Source: DASUAS01 sp963841415 (GTDB taxonomy: Bacteria; Actinomycetota; Acidimicrobiia; IMCC26256; DASPTH01). Taken from it: 64,000 bases of DNA. The DNA lies in contig CAWJCN010000003.1 in assembly GCA_963841415.1 (NCBI GenBank), positions 1 to 64,000 of the forward strand. The letters are read 5' to 3'. Positions 53,019-60,156 of this stretch are shown here, in pieces. Under the pieces are notes generated by a model. It made no database searches and was not told where the DNA came from. It was given only the letters and a program-made list of their open reading frames with translations. Numbering within the stretch: position 1 is the first letter of the stretch; each line of letters starts with the position of its first letter. Position numbers and translations under genes: made by a program.

Positions 53019-54284
53019 CTACAGCGTGCCGATGCCGGCGGCTTCGTTGCGCTTGCGCCACTCCTCGCGCGACATGCGGGTGACGTCGACGTCGGTGGCC
53101 TGCGCGCGCAGCGCGGCCACCGTGGTCTGCTCCTTCGCTGTGTGCTCGAAGGGATCCCAGTCGAAGAACCGGCACGCGTTCTGCCAGGTGATCTTGTCGA
53201 TCTCCTCGGCGGTGCAGCCGGTCTCCTCGAATTCCCTCCAGGCGAACTCGGGCGACTCGGGCCAGGTCGTGTCCGTGTGCGGGTAGTCGCACTCCCACGA
53301 GATGATGTCGATGCCGATCTTGTCGCGCAGCGCGAGGCCTGACGGGTCGGTGATGTAGCACGCGAGGATGTGCTCGCGGAACACGTCCGACGGCAGCTTC
53401 CCGCCGAAGTCGAGCTCGAGCCACGCCTGGTTCTGGAAGTGGCGGTCGGCGCGCTCGAGGTAGAAGGGGATCCAGCCGATGCCGCCCTCGGACAGCGCGA
53501 CCTTGAGGTCCGGGAACGCGCGCAGCGTCGGCCCGAACAGCAGGTCCTGCGCGACCAGCGCCGAGATCTGGCACGTGAGGATGATGAGGTGGTCGATCGG
53601 CGCCTCGGGTGCCTTCTGGATGAGGTCGAAGCCGGCGCCGATGTGCAGGGACAACACCATGTTCTCGTCGCACATCGCCGCGAGCATCGGGTCCCAGAAG
53701 CCCGAGAGGAAGCTCGGGAACCCCTGCGCGTGCGGTGCCTCGAGGAAGCTGATCGAACGGCAGCCCTTCGCGCCGAGGCGCTTCACCTCCTCGACCGCGA
53801 GGCCGACGTCCCACATCGGGACGATGCCCTGCGGGATGAACCGGCCGGGGTACGTGCCGCACCACTCGTCGAGGTGCCAGTCGTTGTAGGCCTTCAACAT
53901 CACGAGCGACAGTTCCTTGTCGCCTGCCTCGGTGAAGGTGCGCGCGTTGAAGCCGGCCATGGTGGGGAAGCACATCGACGCCAGCGTGCCGTTCGCGTTC
54001 ATGTCGCGCACGCGCTCGTGGACGTCCCAGCAGCCGGGACGCAACTCGCTGAACGAGCCTGGGTTGAAGCCCCACTCCTCACGCGGCCAGCCGACGGTCG
54101 CGGCCATGCCGAACGGGGTCGCGGTGGCCTCGCCCTGGAACGTCCACTCGTCGATCCCCTGCGCGTTGCGGACGATCTTGGGCGCCTGGTCGAGCCACTT
54201 CGCCGGCAGGTGGTTCTTGTACATGTCGGGGGGCTCGATCGAGTGGTCGTCGATGCTGACCATGATCATGTCGTCCATCTGCAT
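53019..54284 (-). CDS. ACMSD-type metal-dependent hydrolase (amidohydrolase 2)
   Basis: This 421-residue TIM-barrel hydrolase begins at ATG 54284 after GAGAGG. It has MVSIDDHSIEPPDMYKNHLP (metal His), LASMCFPTMAGFNARTF, MVLSLHIGAGFDLI (His), FPDLKVALSEGGIGWIPFYL and IISWECDYPHTDTTWPESPE (Asp). It is the third member of this family here, again typical of actinobacterial aromatic or steroid breakdown. A longer upstream reading opposite the next gene is rejected. Confidence 0.86.
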   Translation of the reverse strand: MQMDDMIMVSIDDHSIEPPDMYKNHLPAKWLDQAPKIVRNAQGIDEWTFQGEATATPFGMAATVGWPREEWGFNPGSFSELRPGCWDVHERVRDMNANGTLASMCFPTMAGFNARTFTEAGDKELSLVMLKAYNDWHLDEWCGTYPGRFIPQGIVPMWDVGLAVEEVKRLGAKGCRSISFLEAPHAQGFPSFLSGFWDPMLAAMCDENMVLSLHIGAGFDLIQKAPEAPIDHLIILTCQISALVAQDLLFGPTLRAFPDLKVALSEGGIGWIPFYLERADRHFQNQAWLELDFGGKLPSDVFREHILACYITDPSGLALRDKIGIDIISWECDYPHTDTTWPESPEFAWREFEETGCTAEEIDKITWQNACRFFDWDPFEHTAKEQTTVAALRAQATDVDVTRMSREEWRKRNEAAGIGTL

Positions 54285-54399
54285 GGCGCGGTCCTCTCGG
54301 TGTTCTTGGACGTCGTACAAAACTGTAGCGGGACTCCACTGGTGCCCGCCCGGCCCGGTGACGACACTGGTGCGAACGACCGGACCCCGGGAGGCCGTG

Positions 54400-54780
54400 A
54401 TGGCAGGTGCGACCATGTTCGACTTCCACCCGGGCCAGGCCGAGGCGACGCTGCGGGGGATGGCGTCGGCCGTCGGCGGCGGTGTCGGCATCCTCGGGCT
54501 GTTCGAGACCGGCAACGTCGACGCGGTGCCCGGAGTGGCCACTGCCGCGCCGGGACACCTGCAGTTGCCCGGAGGCACCGCGCGTCTGGGCGACGCCATC
54601 CGTCGCGGGCTCCTCCTCGGCGTGGACGTGATGGGTGCTGTCGACTGGTTCGAGCACGCGGACCAGCCGATGGAGGACGTGCGGACGAAGCTCGGCGTGG
54701 TGCCGAAGAGCCCGGACGCGATCAGCGCGGGTTCGCGGTCGGCCGACGATCCGGATGCGGTGTTCGGCAGCTCCAACTGA
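54400..54780 (+). CDS. Hypothetical protein, 126 residues
   Basis: ATG 54400 follows GGGAGG and encodes MAGATMFDFHPGQAEATLRG, a glycine-rich AVGGGVGILGLFETGNV stretch and a serine/aspartate-rich end. No family is recognised. The body includes LGDAIRRGLLLGVDVMGAVD, which is mildly hydrophobic. It is divergent from the amidohydrolase and converges with the 2-oxoglutarate oxygenase. Codon use looks like real coding DNA; function unknown. Confidence 0.5.
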   Translation: MAGATMFDFHPGQAEATLRGMASAVGGGVGILGLFETGNVDAVPGVATAAPGHLQLPGGTARLGDAIRRGLLLGVDVMGAVDWFEHADQPMEDVRTKLGVVPKSPDAISAGSRSADDPDAVFGSSN

Positions 54781-54785
54781 GCGGC

Positions 54786-55811
54786 TCAGCGGTTGGTGGC
54801 GCCGGTGAGCCCGCCCCCGTGCAGGTCGACGGGCTGCGCGGTCTGCCCACCGAGGACCTTCGCCATGAGCCACTCGCCCGCGTTGACGTCCGGGTAGCGC
54901 GGCACCTCGCCCTCGGCGACGCACGACGGGATGGCGGTGATCGTCACCGACGGGTCGCCGTCGAGGAAGCGCGCGATCGACCGCCGACACGTCACACCGT
55001 CACCGGGACGCGGCGCGAGGACGCGGTGCATCGTCGAGACCCAGCGGTCGTTGGTCCACATCGCGAGCATGTCGCCGAGGTTGCAGACGATCGACCCCGG
55101 CGTTGGAACGACGTCGTACCACTCGTCGCCGCGCAGGATCTGGAGTCCGGGTACCGGATCGGCGACGAGCAGCGTGGCCATGCCGTAGTCGGTGTGGCCA
55201 CCGAGTCCCGGTTGGTCGGGGAGCGGAGCGAACGCGGGACCGCGCAGGTAGTGATTGCAGCGCGTCGTCACGACCGCGTGGGCCGCCCGCTCCACCAACC
55301 AGTCCTCGGGGAGGTCGAGTGCGAGCGCCATGGCGCGCAGGACGACGTCAGCAACGCGGTGCAGCTCGTGTTCGAGCCCGTCGACTGCGGCGCGCAACGA
55401 GGCGGGTGCCGCCGGCCACACGTTGGGTGGGAACCAGTCGCGGTACTCGTCGAAGAACAGCGCGGTGGTGTCCTCGCGCCCGACCGAGAACGCCTCCATG
55501 AGATCGGGGGGTGACTCGCCGCCCGCGGTGTAGGCGAGGGCCTGCGCGCCGTAGGGGGTGTAGCCGATCATCCCGTCGTGCTCCGGCGGCGCGACCGCGT
55601 TCAGCTTCTCCTCGAGCGGAAGGTCGAAGAACTGCTGCCACACGGCGAAGACGCCGTCGACGACGGCCGGGTCGACGTCGTGGCCGCGCAGGAGGATGAA
55701 GCCGCTGTCGCGCCCGGCGCGGTCGAACGCGTCGGCCACCGCGGCGCGGTCGGCGGCGTCCCCGGTGCGGAACGGTGCGAGGTCGATCTCGTGGACCGGG
55801 AGCTCCGACAT
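54786..55811 (-). CDS. 2-oxoglutarate/Fe(II) oxygenase (isopenicillin-N-synthase-like)
   Basis: This 341-residue protein has the N-terminal DIOX_N region (HEIDLAPFRTGDAADRAAVA, GFILLRGHDVDPAVVDGVF). The double-stranded helix follows with iron ligands in GLGGHTDYGMATLL and WVSTMHRVLAPR, and the 2-oxoglutarate site RRSIARFLDGD. ATG 55811 is selected; a reading to 56297 opposes the kinase gene. Substrate not predictable; likely hydroxylation or desaturation. Confidence 0.86.
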   Translation of the reverse strand: MSELPVHEIDLAPFRTGDAADRAAVADAFDRAGRDSGFILLRGHDVDPAVVDGVFAVWQQFFDLPLEEKLNAVAPPEHDGMIGYTPYGAQALAYTAGGESPPDLMEAFSVGREDTTALFFDEYRDWFPPNVWPAAPASLRAAVDGLEHELHRVADVVLRAMALALDLPEDWLVERAAHAVVTTRCNHYLRGPAFAPLPDQPGLGGHTDYGMATLLVADPVPGLQILRGDEWYDVVPTPGSIVCNLGDMLAMWTNDRWVSTMHRVLAPRPGDGVTCRRSIARFLDGDPSVTITAIPSCVAEGEVPRYPDVNAGEWLMAKVLGGQTAQPVDLHGGGLTGATNR

Positions 55812-55866
55812 CGTGTCAGCCCACCACAAATGGTCGGCCGGTGGGTTTCGCCGTCGTGAACATCCG

Positions 55867-56364
55867 TCACCCCGTCGTGCGGCGCGTTGCGGCCAGCACT
55901 GCGTCGGCGACTTGGTCCGAGCCGCCGGCGGCGTCGACGCGCACGACGTCGTCCCCGAGCTCGAGGGTCGCGAGCTGGCTCGGCAGCAGGCCTGCGCCCG
56001 CGAAGTGCTCACTGCGGGTGGCGAGTCGGGACGCCAGGGTGACGGAGTCGACGTCGAGCACGACGAACGTGAGCGGCGCGATGCCCTCGCGGAGGACGTC
56101 GCGGTACGAGCGCTTGAGCGCCGAGCACGCGGCCACCAACGGCCCGTCACCGAGGTCGCGGAGTGCGGCATGGACCCGGCGCAACCAGGGCTGGCGGTCG
56201 GCGTCGGTGAGGGCAAGTCCGGCCTGCATCTTCGTGATCGCGTCGGCACTGTGGAAGTCGTCGGCATCGACGAAGGGCGCGTCGAGTCGCGCCGCAACCA
56301 CGCGGCCGATGGTGGTCTTGCCGGATCCGGTGACCCCCATGATCACGATCCGGTCGGCGCGCAT
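55867..56364 (-). CDS. gntK: Gluconokinase
   Basis: This 165-residue carbohydrate kinase of the gluconokinase family has the P-loop IMGVTGSGKTTIGRVVAARL, DADDFHSADAITKMQAGLAL (substrate site), DADRQPWLRRVHAALRD, AACSALKRSYRDVLRE and LPSQLATLE near the end. It phosphorylates gluconate to 6-phosphogluconate. Length is normal. It stands divergent from the histidine kinase gene. Confidence 0.88.
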   Translation of the reverse strand: MRADRIVIMGVTGSGKTTIGRVVAARLDAPFVDADDFHSADAITKMQAGLALTDADRQPWLRRVHAALRDLGDGPLVAACSALKRSYRDVLREGIAPLTFVVLDVDSVTLASRLATRSEHFAGAGLLPSQLATLELGDDVVRVDAAGGSDQVADAVLAATRRTTG

Positions 56365-56464
56365 CCGCCCAGGTTCGCGCGCCTCGCGGGGTGCGAAGGT
56401 GGGGCAAGCCCTACCGCGCGGCGTCGTGGTCGCTCCATGGCTCGGTCGTGTCGCCCTCGTTAGC

Positions 56465-57733
56465 GTGACGAGCGTGCTGCGGCGCGTGTTCGATCCTTGG
56501 CGTCATCCGTCGACGTGGTGGACCCTCACCCACCTCGTGACCGACGTCGTCGTCGGCACGATCACCTTCAGCGTCGTCATCGCGCTGCTCGCCACGACGC
56601 TCGGTCTCCTCATCACCTTCTTCCTCGCCCTCCCGGTCTTCTGGTTGCTGATGGTGGTGAGTCGGGGCTTCGCGCACGTCGAGCGATCGCGGGCGGCCTC
56701 GCTGCTCGGCCTGGAGCTCGCCGACCCGGTCACGCCGTTGCCGGCGGCGAGCTGGTGGCGCCGGTTGCTGGAGCGCGCCCGGTCGGCCGCTCGGTGGAAG
56801 GAGGTCGGCTACCTCCTGCTGCTCCTCCCACTCGGAGTGCTCAACATCGTGCTCGTGACGGCCGCATGGTGTGGGTCGCTGGCGCTGGTCGCGTTGCCGG
56901 TGTATGTGTCGGCCCTTCCGGGCGGCACGGCCAAGTTCTGGTTCTTCGACGTCGCCGCGGGCGGAGACGCGTGGATCGTGGCGCTCGTCGGCCTGGCCGG
57001 GCTGGTCCTGCTCGCGCCGTGGGTCACGCTGGTGCTCGGCCGGCTCGACGCCATCACCTGTTCGTGGTTCCTCGGGCCCGACGAGCGCGCCGCACAGGAA
57101 GCTCGGGTACGTGCCGCGGAGAGTGGGCGCGTGGCCGCGGTCGACAGCGCGGAATTCGAGCGCCGACGCATCGAGCGCGATCTCCACGACGGCGCGCAGC
57201 AGCGGCTGGTGAGCCTGGCGATGGAGCTGGGTGCGACCCGCGAGCACTTCGACGACGAAGACAAGGAGGCGATCCGCGGTCGCGTCGTCCACGCACACGA
57301 AGAGGCCAAGGCCGCGCTGCAGGAGCTGCGCGACCTCGTGCGCGGCATCCATCCCGTCATCCTCGAAGATCGCGGGCTCGACGCCGCGCTCTCCGCGGTG
57401 GTCGCCCGCGCGCCCATCCCTGTGGCGCTCGAGGTGCACGTCGACCCGCGCCCGCCCGCGGAGGTGGAGAGCGCGGCCTACTTCGTCGTGTCGGAAGCGC
57501 TCACCAACGTCGCCCGCCACTCCGGCGCCAGCAATGCAGCGGTGTCGCTCGTGCGCGCCGGTGACATGCTGGTCGTCGAGGTGCGCGACAACGGGAGCGG
57601 CGGTGCCGACGTCACCGACGGGACCGGGCTGGCCGGTCTCGACGACCGCGCCGCGTCGCTGGGCGGTTCCGTCCACCTGGACAGCCCTCCGGGCGGTCCC
57701 ACGATCCTGCGGGCGGTGCTGCCGTGCGAGTGA
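56465..57733 (+). CDS. Sensor histidine kinase (NarL/LiaS-type)
   Basis: This histidine kinase of about 422 residues has two pairs of membrane segments in the sensor part (ITFSVVIALLATTLGLLITF and YLLLLLPLGVLNIVLVTAAW among them). The dimerisation helix ERRRIERDLHDGAQQRLVSL contains the phosphorylated His. The ATP-binding domain has VVSEALTNVARHSGASNAAV (N box) and VEVRDNGSGGADVTDG with GTGLAGLDDRAASLGG. GTG 56465 or 56474 is the start. The stop overlaps the response-regulator start. Confidence 0.87.
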   Translation: MTSVLRRVFDPWRHPSTWWTLTHLVTDVVVGTITFSVVIALLATTLGLLITFFLALPVFWLLMVVSRGFAHVERSRAASLLGLELADPVTPLPAASWWRRLLERARSAARWKEVGYLLLLLPLGVLNIVLVTAAWCGSLALVALPVYVSALPGGTAKFWFFDVAAGGDAWIVALVGLAGLVLLAPWVTLVLGRLDAITCSWFLGPDERAAQEARVRAAESGRVAAVDSAEFERRRIERDLHDGAQQRLVSLAMELGATREHFDDEDKEAIRGRVVHAHEEAKAALQELRDLVRGIHPVILEDRGLDAALSAVVARAPIPVALEVHVDPRPPAEVESAAYFVVSEALTNVARHSGASNAAVSLVRAGDMLVVEVRDNGSGGADVTDGTGLAGLDDRAASLGGSVHLDSPPGGPTILRAVLPCE

Positions 57734-58425
57734 TGATCGCCGAGGACTCGGTGCTGTTGCGCGAGGGGATCACCCGGCTGCTCGTCGACGCCGGCGAGGA
57801 GGTCGTCGCCGGGTTCGGTGATGCCGACGCGCTGCTCGGCGCGCTGAGCGACGAACGTCCCGAGCTCGTCGTGCTCGACGTCCGCATGCCTCCGACCCAC
57901 ACCGACGAAGGCGTGCGCGCCGCGCTGCAGATCCGCGAGCGGTGGCCCGAGGTCGGCATCCTCGTGCTCTCCCAGTACGTCGAGGAGCGTTACGCGACCG
58001 AGCTCATCTCGGGAGCGAGCGTCCGCGAGGCGGGTATCCCGCCGAGCAGCGAGCGACCCATGCTGGCGGGTGATGTAGGTGGTGTCGGCTATCTGCTCAA
58101 GGACCGCGTGGCCGACGTGCGCGACTTCGTCGACGCGCTGCGCCGCGTCGGCGCGGGCGGCACCGTCCTCGACCCCGAAGTGGTGACGCAACTGCTGGCC
58201 CGGGCGCGCGGGCGCGACCCGCTCGATCGTCTGACCCCGCGCGAACGCACCGTGTTGTCGCTCATGGCCGAGGGCCGTTCGAACGCGGCGATCGCGCAGA
58301 CGCTCGTGGTGAGCCACGGCGCGGTCGAGAAGCACGTCAGCAACATCTTCACCAAGCTCGACCTCCCGCCCGCCTCGGAGGATCACCGGCGCGTCCTCGC
58401 GGTGCTGCGGTGGTTGGAATCGTGA
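57724..58425 (+). CDS. NarL-family response regulator with in-frame hairpin-element insertion
   Basis: This 233-residue response regulator has MIAEDSVLLREGITRLLVDA, phospho-acceptor Asp 52 in LVVLDVRMPP, Ser 83 in LVLSQYVE, Lys 126 in GYLLKDRVADV, and a LuxR-type HTH (LTPRERTVLSLMAEGRSNAA, then VSHGAVEKHVSNIFTKLDL). Residues about 95-113 (ISGASVREAGIPPSSERPM) interrupt the usual YATEL-LAGD continuity and are encoded by a relative of the 55-bp repeat. They fall between helix 4 and strand 5, on the dimerisation face. GTG 57724 overlaps the kinase stop. It probably controls the next genes. Confidence 0.88.
   Translation: MRVMIAEDSVLLREGITRLLVDAGEEVVAGFGDADALLGALSDERPELVVLDVRMPPTHTDEGVRAALQIRERWPEVGILVLSQYVEERYATELISGASVREAGIPPSSERPMLAGDVGGVGYLLKDRVADVRDFVDALRRVGAGGTVLDPEVVTQLLARARGRDPLDRLTPRERTVLSLMAEGRSNAAIAQTLVVSHGAVEKHVSNIFTKLDLPPASEDHRRVLAVLRWLES
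58006..58066 (+). repeat. In-frame copy of the hairpin element inside the response regulator
   Basis: GGGAGCGAGC at 58011, a stem GGCGGG/CCCGCC around TAT at 58029-58043 and GAGCAGCGAGCG, then CCCATG, match the tandem array at 51935 in order. One stem pair is exchanged (C-G for G-C) with its partner, and nine to ten extra bases lie before the stem. It adds about 19 codons. Confidence 0.7.
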
Positions 58426-59167
58426 GCGCCATCGCATTGCCCACCACCCGGCCGCGGGGCCGCATCGCCTGGCGCATCGTGGCGTCGGTGCTCGCGGTCG
58501 CGGCGTTGCTCTGGGGCACGCTCAACATCGCCAATCTGCTCGCGCACGAGGAGCACCACTTCGCGCGGACGTTCCCGGCCGCGGGCATCACCACCGTTGA
58601 CGTATCGACCGATCGCGGCTCCGTGCGGGTGCCGCGAGCGACCGCGACGAGATCTCGCTGCACGGCTACATCAGCGACGGCATGGGCGGTACCGACCACT
58701 CCGCCCGTGTGCGCGGGAGTCGCCTGCAGATCGACGGGAGCTGCGCGTTCCCGGTGGCGTACTGGTGCACCGCGTCGTACACGCTGCGCGTACCGCGCGA
58801 CGTGAAGGTGGTGCTGTGGACGGGGAGCGGCGACGTGTCCGTGACGGGCGTGAGCGGCGCCGCGGAGCTCACGTCGCAACACGGCGACATCGACGCAGTG
58901 CGGTTGCAGAGCCCGCACGTACACGCGTCGAACGGACACGGCTCGGTGCACCTGGCGTTCGCGAAGGCCCCACGCGTCGTCGACGCGTCGTCGACCCACG
59001 GCGACGTCACCGTCGTGGTGCCCCGTGGGAGCGGTCCCTACCGCGTCCACGCGTCGACCGATCACGGCGACACCAGCACCGATGTGCGGACCGACCCGGC
59101 GGCGGAGCGTGTGATCGATCTCTCGTCGGCGCACGGCGACGTGACCGTCCGCTACGCCGCGCGCTGA
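58422..59167 (+). CDS. DUF4097-type (adhesin-fold) membrane protein, one frameshift
   Basis: This protein of about 248 residues has an N-terminal membrane anchor (WRIVASVLAVAALLWGTLNI). A right-handed beta repeat follows: VVLWTGSGDVSVTG, ELTSQHGDIDAVRL, HASNGHGSVHLAF, DASSTHGDVTVVV, HASTDHGDTSTDV and LSSAHGDVTVRYA. The xHGDVxV repeats are the DUF4097/DUF4098 pattern seen beside LiaRS-like systems. One frame change is needed near 58630. GTG overlaps the response-regulator stop (GTGA). Confidence 0.8.
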
Positions 59168-59197
59168 CCGCGGCGCGCTGACGATTCGCGCGCTGAC
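59159..59197 (+). repeat. GCGCGCTGAC tandem repeat over the DUF4097 stop
   Basis: Copies at 59159, 59173 and 59188; the first carries the stop TGA. The last two are followed by GATTC. Short slippage-type repeat. Confidence 0.6.
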
Positions 59198-59386
59198 GAT
59201 TCGGGCGCGCCCCGAGCGCGCCGGGGGTTGTCCCCACCGTCGAGACGCCCGGTCGCTCCATGGGATCGCGGGGCCGGTCTCCGTACCGTCGACCTTGCCC
59301 GCAACTCCCGAGCAGGTTGCGCTCGCGCCCCCTCACCGGGGGTGCAACTGCAACGTGATCGGGGTGGAACCCGGACAGGAGCCCCG

Positions 59387-60154
59387 ATGACCGTCACTGC
59401 GCACGCACCCGATCCGACTGCGATCGCCACACCCGCGGTCGTGAGCACCCGCGCCCTCGTGAAGACCTACGGCACAGCTGACGCCGCCGTCCACGCGCTC
59501 AGCGCCGTCACCCTCGACGTCCCACGCGCCCGATTCACCGCCGTCATGGGCCCGTCGGGATCGGGCAAGTCGACCCTCATGCACCTGATGGCCGGTCTCG
59601 ACGTCCCCACCTCGGGGTCGGTCTTCGTCGACGGCGTCGATCTGGCCACGCTGTCCGACCGCAAGCTCACCCAGCTGCGGCGCGACCGCCTCGGTTTCGT
59701 GTTCCAGTCGTTCAACCTGGTGCCGACGCTGAGCGCGCGCGAGAACATCGAGCTGCCGAGCGTGCTCGCCGGACGCCCGGTCGACCGGCGGTGGTTCGAG
59801 ACTGTCGTGCGGATCACGGGCCTGCGCAATCGCCTCGGGCACCGGCCCGCCGAGCTCTCGGGTGGTCAGCAGCAGCGCGCCGCAGTGGCCCGTGCGCTCG
59901 TCGCTCGCCCCGCGGTGGTGTTCGCCGACGAGCCCACCGGGAACCTCGACTCGCGGTCGGGGACCGACGTGCTCGGCTTCCTCCGGCACGCGGTCGACAC
60001 CTTCGACCAGACCATCGTGATGGTCACGCACGATCCGAACGCCGCGAGCTACGCGGACGAGGTCGTGTTCCTCGCCGACGGTCGCCTCGTCGATCAGATG
60101 TCCGCCCCCACCACCGAGCGTGTGCTCGAGCGCATGAAGGCATTCGGAGGTTGA
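59387..60154 (+). CDS. ABC transporter ATPase (MacB/LolD-type)
   Basis: This 255-residue ATPase has VVSTRALVKTYGTADAAVHA, Walker A VMGPSGSGKSTLMHLM, Q-loop FVFQSFNLVPTLS, signature LSGGQQQRAAVARAL, Walker B VVFADEPTGNLDSRSG and the switch His in MVTHDPNAASYAD. It belongs to the MacB/LolD/FtsE group that powers FtsX-like permeases. ATG 59387 follows AGGAG. The permease starts 2 bp after its stop. Confidence 0.92.
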   Translation: MTVTAHAPDPTAIATPAVVSTRALVKTYGTADAAVHALSAVTLDVPRARFTAVMGPSGSGKSTLMHLMAGLDVPTSGSVFVDGVDLATLSDRKLTQLRRDRLGFVFQSFNLVPTLSARENIELPSVLAGRPVDRRWFETVVRITGLRNRLGHRPAELSGGQQQRAAVARALVARPAVVFADEPTGNLDSRSGTDVLGFLRHAVDTFDQTIVMVTHDPNAASYADEVVFLADGRLVDQMSAPTTERVLERMKAFGG

Positions 60155-60156
60155 CG

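Noticed and set aside
54316..54327. TACA/TGTA inverted repeat in the 54.3-kb divergent gap
   Set aside because: Four-base arms are too short to separate from chance.
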